In this document: one piece after another, positions 1-7,723 of the stretch
How the letters are laid out: the number at the start of each line of letters is the position of its first letter
Position numbering within the stretch: the first letter of the stretch is position 1
DNA from: DAINPP01 sp036743375
GTDB taxonomy: Bacteria; Thermotogota; Thermotogae; MWEM01
Assembly (NCBI GenBank): GCA_036743375.1
Contig: DAINPP010000065.1
Coordinates: forward strand, 1-14,106
Reading direction: 5' to 3'
Length of the DNA stretch: 14,106 bases
Program-made: the position numbers and the translations under genes
The notes under the pieces: model-generated
Database searches by the model: none
What the model saw: only the letters and a program-made list of their open reading frames with translations
Told to the model about the DNA's origin: nothing

Positions 1-567
1 ATTTGGAAAGATATCCTTAAATATGATATGGGAAGAACTTTCTCCCAAAACGACAGAAGCGTTAACAAACTCCTGATTTTTAAGGCTCAGCATCTGAGAT
101 CTCAGAACCCTTGCCCCCCAGGCCCAACCTGTAAAGGCCAGTACCATAACGATGGTCCCGGTTCCACGTACGGGAATATAGGCTGCAATGATGATCATCA
201 GCGGAAGTCCTGGAATGACAAGAAATATATTCATAATCAGGCTGAGTATATCGTCCGTAACGGATCCGAAATATCCCGAAGTCAAACCCATTATGACGGC
301 GAGACAAGTTGTCAGTAAGCCCGTCATCAAGCCTACCGTCAATGAAGAACGTGTACTCCATATGACGAGTGAAAGGATATCCTGCCCCACGTTCGTAGTA
401 CCCAGAAGATGCTCTTCACAAGGTCCCTGCATCGGTAATCCATCCATATAATCGTATTCATAAGGGGCAATATAAGGGGCAAAGATAGAAACGCAGATAA
501 AGACAAAAAGAATAATCAATCCTGCAATCGCCTTTTTTATCTTGAAAAACCTCTTTATATTTTCCAT
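1..567 (-). CDS. ABC transporter permease, DppC/OppC-like (C-terminus cut by window edge)
   Basis: Inner-membrane permease subunit of a peptide/oligosaccharide-type (family 5) ABC importer. Translating the minus strand from ATG at 567 gives 189 uninterrupted codons to the window edge. An N-terminal membrane helix (about residues 13-30) is followed by a short external segment with the DppC-typical HLLGTTNVGQD motif (about 59-69). Further helices follow, then the cytoplasmic coupling loop EFVNASVVLGES near the edge, which matches the EAA motif that docks on the ATPase. About 90-110 C-terminal residues are missing compared with the usual 280-300. The ATG lies one base after the stop of the DppB-like gene, so the two are translationally coupled. 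ATPase genes would be expected just past position 1 (inference). Whether the substrate is a peptide or a glycan cannot be read from the permease. Confidence 0.93.
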   Translation of the reverse strand, partial: MENIKRFFKIKKAIAGLIILFVFICVSIFAPYIAPYEYDYMDGLPMQGPCEEHLLGTTNVGQDILSLVIWSTRSSLTVGLMTGLLTTCLAVIMGLTSGYFGSVTDDILSLIMNIFLVIPGLPLMIIIAAYIPVRGTGTIVMVLAFTGWAWGARVLRSQMLSLKNQEFVNASVVLGESSSHIIFKDIFPN

Positions 568-568
568 C

Positions 569-1552
569 TCATGACACCCCGTATCTGACCCGTGGATCCA
601 GAATCAAATAGAATAAATCCGCTATGAAATTAGCCACCAGAACGGTCACCGAAATGAATAAAAAGATTGCCTGCATCAACGGATAATCTAACCCAATCAC
701 CGCCTGATAGAGCGTATATCCCACTCCAGGATATGAAAACACAATTTCCGTCATAATGGCTCCACCGATAACAAAGCCCATGGCCATGGCAAAACCCGTG
801 AAGCTTGGTAATATGGCATTTCGTGCAACGTACGAGTATTTTATCTTCTTATCGCTCAATCCTCTGGCATTGGCAAACAACACATAGTTTTCAGCCAGAA
901 CATTTATCATGCTGTTTCTCATGGTCAGAACCCAACCCCCGAGGGCCGTAACGATGATCGTTATAGCTGGAAGAAAGGCATGCTTTAGTATAGAAAGGAC
1001 ATGAGTAAAACCTTCCGATGAACCAAAGGGATCATATGCCCCACCAAGTGGGAACCACCCCAACACAAACGAGAAGATATATAAAATAAGCATGGCAAAC
1101 CAGAAATACGGCATGGCATTTAAAAACAGGGAAATCGGGACAATACTGTCACTGATCAGAGAATTCCTTTTCCATCCCGTTTGAATTCCAATCAGGATCC
1201 CCAACACAAAGGCGATAACGGTGGAAATCCCAAGCAAACCCACAGTCCAGGGTATCGTTTTGGCCAGTATTTTCGTTACGGGCTGCGGAAAATAGACCAC
1301 CGATAAACCAAAATCCCCTTTGAAAAGATCGGACAGATAATCCACGTATTGTAAAGCGAGATTCTTATCACTGTCTATACCGAAACTGATCTCCAATGCC
1401 TTTACCGCATCGGGCGTCAGCATTCCCCTGTATTTTGCAACCATTATACTGGCAGGATCTCCAGGCATCAGTCTCGGCAGAAAAAAATTCAACGTCAAAG
1501 CGGCCCAGGCAGCAATCAAAAGGAATAAAACCTTTCTTATTAAATACCTCAC
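569..1552 (-). CDS. ABC transporter permease, DppB/OppB-like
   Basis: Partner permease of the DppC-like protein, forming the heterodimeric membrane channel of a family 5 ABC importer. At 327 residues it has the usual length. The N-terminus is typical (helix about 5-25 followed by LPRLMPGDP), with helices near 104-124, 136-160, 190-210, 254-272 and 291-320. The EAA coupling loop is at about 221-250 (ENYVLFANARGLS followed by RNAILPS), and the C-terminus has the family's LDPRVRYG ending. Translation starts with GTG at 1552, preceded seven bases upstream by AAAGAGGT. It follows the DUF4434 gene after a 64-base gap holding a strong hairpin (1579-1608), so it may be made at a lower level than the binding protein. 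It is followed within one base by the DppC-like gene. Confidence 0.95.
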   Translation of the reverse strand: MRYLIRKVLFLLIAAWAALTLNFFLPRLMPGDPASIMVAKYRGMLTPDAVKALEISFGIDSDKNLALQYVDYLSDLFKGDFGLSVVYFPQPVTKILAKTIPWTVGLLGISTVIAFVLGILIGIQTGWKRNSLISDSIVPISLFLNAMPYFWFAMLILYIFSFVLGWFPLGGAYDPFGSSEGFTHVLSILKHAFLPAITIIVTALGGWVLTMRNSMINVLAENYVLFANARGLSDKKIKYSYVARNAILPSFTGFAMAMGFVIGGAIMTEIVFSYPGVGYTLYQAVIGLDYPLMQAIFLFISVTVLVANFIADLFYLILDPRVRYGVS

Positions 1553-1578
1553 ATTTTATACCTCTTTATTTTAAAATT

Positions 1579-1608
1579 ACACTGATCCCGTTAAAACAGG
1601 ATCAGTGT
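1579..1608 (-). terminator. Intercistronic hairpin, possible partial terminator or mRNA-stabilising stem
   Basis: Perfect 10-bp inverted repeat ACACTGATCC (1579-1588) and GGATCAGTGT (1599-1608), which can be extended inward by about three pairs across the 10-base spacer. It starts eight bases past the DUF4434 stop codon. On the minus strand it is followed by a T-rich but interrupted stretch (AATTTTAAAAT), so it is a weak intrinsic terminator at best. Lying inside the importer operon, it may reduce transcription of the permeases relative to the binding protein or protect the upstream mRNA (inference). Confidence 0.6.
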
Positions 1609-1616
1609 TTAAAGCG

Positions 1617-2558
1617 TCATTGATTACCAATATGTTCTTCGTATCTCTTGAAGAGATTTCTTGCCGATCCCCAAACCGAATTCGGACTCATAAAATGGGA
1701 AAATTCGAATGTGATCAACTTTTCCACATAAGGCTGAACGACATCCATCTTGTACAGCAATTTTCTCCATTCGATAGGCGGAAATTTTATTGGCATGTCC
1801 CTGTCGAAGCTCTCTACATTTGACCATAATGCAATACCATATTTATCAGCCAATGATTTCAACCCCGAAGTGTATTCTTTCAACTCCATAAAATCTGACG
1901 TCCCATCCTGAAATGCCGCAAAATCAATCAACCCGGAATAAGCCGCAAAGATCTCATCCCACTGTCTCAGATGTTCATCGACACTCCTTGTGGACATCCC
2001 GCTCCTGCCATAGACCACACCATCATAGGGATTTTCCCTGCCGTAAATAAACGGTGAAACCAGGATAGGCAGATCGGAAATCTCTTTGATCTTTTGCGCC
2101 AGATTCGTATTAAGTGTGATAATTCGATTACCGGTATCTCCAGTCTCATGCGGAAGATACCATCCCTTAAACGCCTGGTACCCTGAGTACTTTTCCGCAA
2201 CTTCTTCAATAAAGGCGGAGTTTATCTCAAATTCCTTTTTCCAGTCATTCTTTAACCAGTGATAACCGGAATCATACAGGCCAAAATACAGTTTCAAACC
2301 GTATTTCTCTGATAATTCAAGAAACATCTTTGCATGATCAATATAATGGTTCATCGTTTTGGTATATGAATCGATAACACGACTGTTGAAAATACACTTA
2401 TTCCCCAAACCGGCCCTGATGATGATAACCGTATCGATTCCCACACACTTGAAGGTCTGGAATTCGGTCTCCCATTCAGCCGCTCCCCAATTATGTGCGG
2501 GAATATCATAGGTTATTTCATCTAAAAACGTCCCACTGATGATTTTATAATCCTTCAT
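1617..2558 (-). CDS. DUF4434-type TIM-barrel protein, putative cytoplasmic glycoside hydrolase
   Basis: A 313-residue protein without signal peptide or membrane segment. The opening (GTFLDEITYDIPAHNWG, about residues 9-25, then IGIDTVIIIRAGLG-like strand 40-53) fits the DUF4434 family, which is grouped with TIM-barrel glycosidases. The family's activity is not firmly known to me. Strand-ending motifs support a barrel with two candidate catalytic carboxylates: Glu138 in GWYLPHE (132-138) and Glu249 in LWSNVESF (244-251). This is the arrangement expected for strand 4 acid/base and strand 7 nucleophile in clan GH-A-like enzymes (inference). The start ATG has AAGGAG overlapping the stop region of the solute-binding protein gene, 12 bases upstream, so both are co-translated. 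Its position inside an importer operon suggests it acts on the imported oligosaccharide. It could instead be a non-catalytic or sugar-modifying barrel. Confidence 0.75.
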   Translation of the reverse strand: MKDYKIISGTFLDEITYDIPAHNWGAAEWETEFQTFKCVGIDTVIIIRAGLGNKCIFNSRVIDSYTKTMNHYIDHAKMFLELSEKYGLKLYFGLYDSGYHWLKNDWKKEFEINSAFIEEVAEKYSGYQAFKGWYLPHETGDTGNRIITLNTNLAQKIKEISDLPILVSPFIYGRENPYDGVVYGRSGMSTRSVDEHLRQWDEIFAAYSGLIDFAAFQDGTSDFMELKEYTSGLKSLADKYGIALWSNVESFDRDMPIKFPPIEWRKLLYKMDVVQPYVEKLITFEFSHFMSPNSVWGSARNLFKRYEEHIGNQ

Positions 2559-2570
2559 TCAGACGACTCC

Positions 2571-4211
2571 TTATTTCAAATGGATGTTCTGCATGATAAC
2601 ACCCGGGGTTGGCATGGCCCATGGTGCAGCATTTACGTAAGGATCTTCTTCGCTTGGCCATCCGACAAATCTTCTCGCACTGAACTCTTCTACGATTGGC
2701 GTATAGAACATAGGAATGACAGGAACTTCGGTCAGCATCTGTTTCACTATTACGTTGATCGCCTCTTTCTGCGTCTCGGAATCACTGGTTCCTTTAAACA
2801 GGTTCAACGCATTATCGGTCTCTGCATTCATCCATCTGATATAATTTGAATTGGCCTTCTCACCAACAGGAGCCGAAAGCGAGCTGTTCAGCATTATATT
2901 GTAGGCATAATAAGGATTACTTCCCCCATCCGGACCACCCAATGCCATATCAAACATTCCACTGGTAATCGCCTGAGTGTATTGTCCGTAACTGACAGGT
3001 GCCACATTCACTTCAACACCAATCTCCTTCAGATCCTTTGCCACAAACTTAGCCGTTGTGATCCAGTCTGTCCAACCGGTAACAACCATTAGATCTATTT
3101 TTACAGGATCATTCGTCTCCGGATTAACTAACTTTCCATCCTTGTTCAGTTCGAATCCGGCTTCTTTCAGGAGTGACTTTGCCCCTTCCACATCGTAAGA
3201 ATAAACATATTCTTCAAGGGATTTATCAAACCACTCTTCCAAAAATCCAACTTTCATACCAGATGGATGTGCCGGTGGTGTATAACCGTATTCCGCAACA
3301 TCCGCTATCTTCTTCTTGTTCAGTGCCATGGATACTGCCTTTCTGAAAGCGGCGTTGTTTAAAGGTGATTTTGTCAAATTCGGATAGATGGAAACCGGAG
3401 AACCCGATGGGCTCCACGCGAGGTTGACTTCAGGATTTTTTGAAACGTATATCTTTTCAACGTCCGGCATAAATGAAGACGCCCAGTCAATTTCTCCCTT
3501 CAACAAGGAAAGGTTATTAGCATCGTTACTCTGGAATATCCTGAGTTTGATCTTATCTATATATGGTTTTTCTCCATTCCAGTAATACGGGTTTCTGGCA
3601 AGGATATAAACCTGTGCACCTTCATCCACCTTTTCAACAAAGAAAGGCCCCGTTCCAATCCCCTCGGGATTCAGGAAAGTAATCGGATCTTCTACATTTT
3701 CCCAATATTTTTTAGGAACAATGGCGATCTTCCCGGCAATATTGGAATACGCTGGAACATCCACTTCATTAAATACAAATTCCACCTCGTATTCACCCTG
3801 TGCAATGACCTCTTTCAGAGACCCTTTCCAGATACCCGTAAGATCAAGGCCTGGAAATTCCTTAATCAGATTAAAGGTAAAGACAACATCTTCCGCAGTG
3901 AAATTGCTGCCATCTGACCATTTCACATCATTCCTGAGAGTAAAAGTTAATGACTTGTTTCCATCAGCCCATTCATAGGATTCCGCCAGCCAGGGTTCTT
4001 CCGTACCAGCCATATCGTTGATGAAGAGTAACGGTTCAAACAATATACCACCTTTCAGAAAATACTGACAATTTGGACTAAAAGGATTATAATTCTCCTG
4101 AGCCTTTATCGTTGTTAACCCGACAACGGCCTCTCCCCCTTTTTTAATGTCTGAAAATCCAGTTAGTGCTAATAACAACACCACAACCAATACCACAAAA
4201 CTCCTTTTCAT
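2571..4211 (-). CDS. ABC transporter solute-binding protein, family 5 (DppA/OppA-like)
   Basis: Secreted receptor of the importer, 546 residues. Residues 1 to about 20 form a signal peptide (MKRSF, then a Val/Leu-rich core, then LTGFS) with no lipobox cysteine, a pattern common in Thermotogota binding proteins. The SBP_bac_5 signature covers about 74-115 (WLAESYEW, then VKWSDGSNFTAEDVVFTFN), followed by the typical IGTGPFFVEK and VRKAVSMALNKK-like segments. The reading frame is open further upstream, but the start at 4211 is chosen because AGGAGG (4219-4224) sits seven bases before it and the signal peptide begins there. Family 5 receptors bind peptides or, in thermophiles, often oligosaccharides. 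The amino-sugar genes next door favour a glycan (inference). It is the first gene of the leftward operon and is preceded by a likely promoter at 4286-4315. Confidence 0.94.
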   Translation of the reverse strand: MKRSFVVLVVVLLLALTGFSDIKKGGEAVVGLTTIKAQENYNPFSPNCQYFLKGGILFEPLLFINDMAGTEEPWLAESYEWADGNKSLTFTLRNDVKWSDGSNFTAEDVVFTFNLIKEFPGLDLTGIWKGSLKEVIAQGEYEVEFVFNEVDVPAYSNIAGKIAIVPKKYWENVEDPITFLNPEGIGTGPFFVEKVDEGAQVYILARNPYYWNGEKPYIDKIKLRIFQSNDANNLSLLKGEIDWASSFMPDVEKIYVSKNPEVNLAWSPSGSPVSIYPNLTKSPLNNAAFRKAVSMALNKKKIADVAEYGYTPPAHPSGMKVGFLEEWFDKSLEEYVYSYDVEGAKSLLKEAGFELNKDGKLVNPETNDPVKIDLMVVTGWTDWITTAKFVAKDLKEIGVEVNVAPVSYGQYTQAITSGMFDMALGGPDGGSNPYYAYNIMLNSSLSAPVGEKANSNYIRWMNAETDNALNLFKGTSDSETQKEAINVIVKQMLTEVPVIPMFYTPIVEEFSARRFVGWPSEEDPYVNAAPWAMPTPGVIMQNIHLK

Positions 4212-4285
4212 TTTAAAACCTCCTTTTTTTATCTCTCCCAGGAAGGGAATTACAATTAATCTCAATATTTCATTCTTATATTTGA

Positions 4286-4315
4286 ATTATATTCAATTTA
4301 TGAGAACCAAAACAA
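4286..4315 (-). promoter_or_regulatory. Likely sigma70-type promoter of the importer operon
   Basis: On the minus strand, TTGTTT (4315-4310), an 18-base spacer and a perfect TATAAT (4291-4286). Transcription would begin near 4279, giving a leader of about 70 bases before the binding-protein start. The -10 is embedded in the palindrome 4282-4296, so a bound repressor would block it. Confidence 0.5.
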
Positions 4316-4479
4316 GACGTCAAAATGAATTTTAAATAATAGCTGCTACAAGTATCTTATCAACATTTTAACAGAAAAAAAGATCAACTCAAAGGCTCAG
4401 AATCGATAGATATTACAAGAAAAATGAAGATAAATGAAATTAATTAGTCGTAATCAATTCTCATTTATCGTAATCGATA

Positions 4480-4508
4480 TTGGAGATTATCTCATTTTAT
4501 AATATAAT
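4480..4508 (+). promoter_or_regulatory. Likely promoter of the nanE-nanK/DUF4127 pair
   Basis: TTGGAG (4480-4485), a 17-base spacer and TATAAT (4503-4508); a second TATAAT overlaps at 4498-4503. The expected transcript start near 4515 leaves a short leader containing GAGGAGG (4525-4531), ten bases before the GTG start. The direct repeat at 4448-4478 ends one base before the -35. Confidence 0.5.
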
Positions 4509-4541
4509 GACCCTGAATAAAAAAGAGGAGGTTTTGTTATC

Positions 4542-6095
4542 GTGTTTCCATTGAAAAAAAACTCTTTGATTGTTTCCTGTCAGGCAGAAGAAGAAGAACC
4601 ATTATACGGCGCCATTCATATGCAGAGGATGGCAATCGCAGCAAAGAATGCCGGTGCTGAAGGAATCAGGGCGAATTCTGCCGTCGATATCAAAGCGATA
4701 AAAGAAGTAGTTGACTTGCCGATAATCGGCTTATGCAAAGACAGAAACGAAACATACGATGCATTTATAACAACCACAAAAGATCAAATCAAAGAAATAA
4801 TTGAAGCCGGATCAGATTACGTTGCAATAGACTGTACGGCTGTCAGTCGACCCGAACCGTTGGAAGAATTGTTTAATTTTACGAGGGAAAATTATTCCGG
4901 TATAGGCATTGTCGCCGATATATCCGCAATAGAAGATGTAATAGAAATACTGCCACTTCATCCCGACTATATCTCAACCACATTATCCGGGTATACGGAT
5001 TACTCAACAGACAGACAAAAACCGGATATTGCCTTAATATCGGAAATCGAAAAGTTGACCGATATTCCGGTAATTGCCGAGGGTCATTACAATGAGCCTC
5101 AACAAATCAGAGAAGCCCTATTGACCGGTGCTTATGCTGTAATAGTGGGCGGCGCAATAACTAGGCCACAGCAAATCACCGAAAGGTTCTTAAAATCGAT
5201 AGAAGATTTTGGAGAGGAAATATACAGCATCGGAATAGATCTCGGTGCGACAAACACAAGAGCCTTACTGACAGACCGCTATGGGAATGTAATTCAAACA
5301 ATCCATCATAAAACACCAAATTCGCCGGATGCAATTCTAAACCAATTGGTAACAGATATAGATCGACTCAGAGAAACAAATGAACCAACGGCCATCGGCA
5401 TCGCCACAGCGGGAAGGCCCGATATATTATCGGGAGAAATCAGGTACGCATCCGACAACATAAAAGGTTGGACCGGTGTCAAGCTGGCAGATGTAATAAG
5501 AGCTAAAACCGGAATTCCAACTTATGTCAACAACGATGCAAATCTTGCCGCTTACGGTCAATGGAAATTTTCATCCGTGGATTCGCTCATCTTCATCACG
5601 ATAGGAACGGGGATCGGTGGGGGAATTATTTTAAACGGTAATATTCTGAACGGAAAATTCGGAGGAGGTGCTGAATTCGGTCACATTATCTACCCGTCAA
5701 ACGATAGAAGATGCACCTGCGGCAAGGTCGGATGTATAGAAACGGTAGCATCGGGAAGATATCTGAAGTCTGAACTCGATAGTGGAAAAAACCCCACAAC
5801 TGTACTGAATGATTTCTCGGAAAAGATTGCATGGCTTGTTGATACCGTTGAGAGAATCATAGAGGTAGAAGCAATTTATCTTGGCGGCGTTGTAAAAAAA
5901 TACGATCAGGAATTGATAGACAGAATAAGGGACAAACTCAAGAAAATAGATCCCACCCACAGCGACAAGCTGCTGCGGCTGACAACACTCGGTGAAGAAG
6001 CCGGCGCCATCGGTGCCGCTTTATATTCACTGGATAAGGCCTATGTCCTGACACATGCCAAAGAAATGAATCGACATTCCCCTATCTTTATCTAA
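4542..6095 (+). CDS. nanEK: Bifunctional ManNAc-6-phosphate 2-epimerase / ROK-family N-acetylmannosamine kinase
   Basis: Cytoplasmic fusion of two amino-sugar enzymes, 517 residues. Residues 1 to about 225 are a NanE (beta/alpha)8 epimerase: LIVSCQA (9-15), GIRANS (41-46), the expected catalytic Lys66 in GLCKDRN and Glu180 in IAEGHYNEP, and the phosphate-binding VGGAITRP end (202-209). Residues about 228-500 are a ROK kinase: DLGATNTR phosphate loop (233-240), catalytic Asp332 in NNDANLAA, GTGIGGG (355-361), and a zinc site from His381, Cys391, Cys393 and Cys398. The likely pathway is ManNAc to ManNAc-6-P (kinase half) to GlcNAc-6-P (epimerase half). GTG start with GAGGAGG ten bases upstream. 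No sialic acid lyase is nearby. The sugar specificity of the ROK half is inferred from the fusion; glucose or GlcNAc kinase activity cannot be excluded from sequence. Confidence 0.9.
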   Translation: MFPLKKNSLIVSCQAEEEEPLYGAIHMQRMAIAAKNAGAEGIRANSAVDIKAIKEVVDLPIIGLCKDRNETYDAFITTTKDQIKEIIEAGSDYVAIDCTAVSRPEPLEELFNFTRENYSGIGIVADISAIEDVIEILPLHPDYISTTLSGYTDYSTDRQKPDIALISEIEKLTDIPVIAEGHYNEPQQIREALLTGAYAVIVGGAITRPQQITERFLKSIEDFGEEIYSIGIDLGATNTRALLTDRYGNVIQTIHHKTPNSPDAILNQLVTDIDRLRETNEPTAIGIATAGRPDILSGEIRYASDNIKGWTGVKLADVIRAKTGIPTYVNNDANLAAYGQWKFSSVDSLIFITIGTGIGGGIILNGNILNGKFGGGAEFGHIIYPSNDRRCTCGKVGCIETVASGRYLKSELDSGKNPTTVLNDFSEKIAWLVDTVERIIEVEAIYLGGVVKKYDQELIDRIRDKLKKIDPTHSDKLLRLTTLGEEAGAIGAALYSLDKAYVLTHAKEMNRHSPIFI

Positions 6096-6126
6096 AGACA
6101 TTTGATGACTAACGAGGAGGTTTTTT

Positions 6127-7641
6127 ATGAGCATTATTTATTTGCCGGTAGACGAGAGGTTTTGTACAAGGGATTATTTCCTCCTGTTATCGAACAGTTT
6201 TAATATAAAAATCAAGACACCGCCCAAAGCCCTATTGGGAAGTCAGAAAATTCCCGGTGACGTAACCGCCATATACAACTGGTTATTGGAAAACACCGAC
6301 AGAGACGATGTGTTGATCGTTTCACTCGACACACTCTTGTACGGTGGACTGATTTCCTCAAGAATCGACAGGACGACGGAAAAGACCCTTTCATCGAGGC
6401 TCAACGCTTTCCTGAAAATTGCAGAAAAGGCAAAAAAGACCTTTTTAACGAGCACCGTTATGAGAATCCCAAGATACAATTCGGATATAGAAGAACCCGT
6501 TTACTATGATTATTTCGGCGAAAAAATACATCTTTTGACTAAAAAAATGGCGATATCACTGACAGATAGAGAAGTTGACTTTAATTTGACAAATCCTTAT
6601 CTAAATTTGCTGAACACAGAAGACTTCAAAGAGGAAAGGGCAACTGTTCCTCAGTGGATGCTGGAAGATTACTTCACGAGAAGGGTGAGAAATTTAAGGA
6701 TCATCCAGAAAGTCATTCATCTAATCAATGAAGGCCATTTTGAATTCTTCAACCTGACCCTCGATGACAACGGAAAAGACAGCCTGAATCTCTTTGAAGC
6801 CAAACAGCATAAAGCGCTCATCAGGCATCTTGGAGTGGGGCAAAAATGTTCCGTTCATCCGGGAGCAGATGAAGCCGCATTGACCCTGTTGTCCAGAATT
6901 CTCTGCGAAGAAAAAAACTTTATCCCTGAAATCCAGATTATTTACAATCATCCGGATAAACGTTCGCTCATCCCCCCTTACGAAGGAGATCCACTCGATC
7001 TTACAATAGCAAACCATATCAGGGCGGCCGGTGGAAAGATCGCCGAGTGTTCCGATATCAAGTTACTCGTTAACAACATGGAAGAGGACTATTGGATAGA
7101 AAGCCCAAGCCAGTCTGAACATCACCTGATAAACGTGTATGATCATATTCTGAAATATCTCGACGATCCCTCTTCCGTTTTGGGGATTGCAGATATACGA
7201 TTTCCAAATGGAGCCGACAGAAGTCTAATCGATGCGTTTTTGAAAAAACGGTTAGACTGGAAAAAGGTGTGCTATGCGGGATGGAATACACCGAGTAATA
7301 CGTTAGGAACGACCTTAACGCATCTTATTCTGCTGTCAATGGCTGAAAAAGGATTTCTAAAAATCAATCAAGAGAAAAACGAAGTCTTTCAGAAGATCCT
7401 CCTTTTGGAGAATTATGCGTATCAGTCCGATATCAGACAAAAATTATTTAAATGGCTGAAGGAAAAAACAGACAATTATAAAGAAATATTGCTCTACGAG
7501 AACGAGATGATCGAAATGGTCACCAAAGAACTGGAATTGACTAATGACTCACTCTCGAAATACTTTTCAGAAATTGGCGAAATAAACGCTTATTTTCCCT
7601 GGCATCGATTATTCGAGATTGCGATAACCGTTGACCTTTAA
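6127..7641 (+). CDS. DUF4127 family protein, function unknown
   Basis: A 504-residue protein without signal peptide or membrane helix. It carries the motifs I associate with DUF4127: YLPVDERFCTRD (5-16), LDTLLYGGLISSR (67-79), TLDDNG (211-216), HPGADEAAL (244-252), DIRFPNGAD (356-364) and YAGWNTPSNTLGT (383-395). The many conserved Asp, Glu, His and Arg residues in glycine-rich turns look like an enzyme active site. The final ~100 residues are more helical. I know of no proven activity for this family. It begins 31 bases after the nanEK stop, with GAGGAGG (6114-6120) six bases before ATG, and it ends at a strong terminator, so it is the second gene of a two-gene operon with the ManNAc kinase/epimerase. 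A role in amino-sugar or glycan breakdown is therefore the leading guess (inference from context). Confidence 0.85.
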   Translation: MSIIYLPVDERFCTRDYFLLLSNSFNIKIKTPPKALLGSQKIPGDVTAIYNWLLENTDRDDVLIVSLDTLLYGGLISSRIDRTTEKTLSSRLNAFLKIAEKAKKTFLTSTVMRIPRYNSDIEEPVYYDYFGEKIHLLTKKMAISLTDREVDFNLTNPYLNLLNTEDFKEERATVPQWMLEDYFTRRVRNLRIIQKVIHLINEGHFEFFNLTLDDNGKDSLNLFEAKQHKALIRHLGVGQKCSVHPGADEAALTLLSRILCEEKNFIPEIQIIYNHPDKRSLIPPYEGDPLDLTIANHIRAAGGKIAECSDIKLLVNNMEEDYWIESPSQSEHHLINVYDHILKYLDDPSSVLGIADIRFPNGADRSLIDAFLKKRLDWKKVCYAGWNTPSNTLGTTLTHLILLSMAEKGFLKINQEKNEVFQKILLLENYAYQSDIRQKLFKWLKEKTDNYKEILLYENEMIEMVTKELELTNDSLSKYFSEIGEINAYFPWHRLFEIAITVDL

Positions 7642-7650
7642 AATATACAA

Positions 7651-7686
7651 AAAAGTCCCAGTCTTTTTATAAAAACTGGGACTTTT
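7651..7686. terminator. Bidirectional intrinsic terminator between DUF4127 and GH84 genes
   Basis: Perfect 12-bp inverted repeat AAAAGTCCCAGT (7651-7662) and ACTGGGACTTTT (7675-7686) around a 12-base AT-rich loop. The arms end in a T-run in both reading directions, so it can stop plus-strand transcription ten bases past the DUF4127 stop and minus-strand transcription from the GH84 gene. Confidence 0.88.
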
Positions 7687-7723
7687 CACACTATGTATAA
7701 TTAAACTGAGACTATTCAGTTCA

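Larger units (their letters stand above)
4212..4541. promoter_or_regulatory. Divergent control region between importer operon and nanE-nanK fusion gene
   Basis: AT-rich spacer of 330 bases with no convincing gene. It holds promoters in both directions (listed separately) and several symmetrical elements. These are a palindrome TTGAAT-tat-ATTCAA (4282-4296) over the leftward -10; a 9-bp inverted repeat GATAAATGA/TCATTTATC (4429-4437/4461-4469); and a direct repeat TCGTAATCRAT at 4448-4458 and 4468-4478, exactly 20 bases apart, just upstream of the rightward -35. These could be operators for a sugar-responsive regulator (inference). No regulator gene is present in the window. Confidence 0.55.

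Noticed and set aside
4212..4265. 18-codon upstream extension of the solute-binding protein
   Set aside because: It would place the AGGAGG ribosome site inside the gene and bury the signal peptide; the start at 4211 is better.
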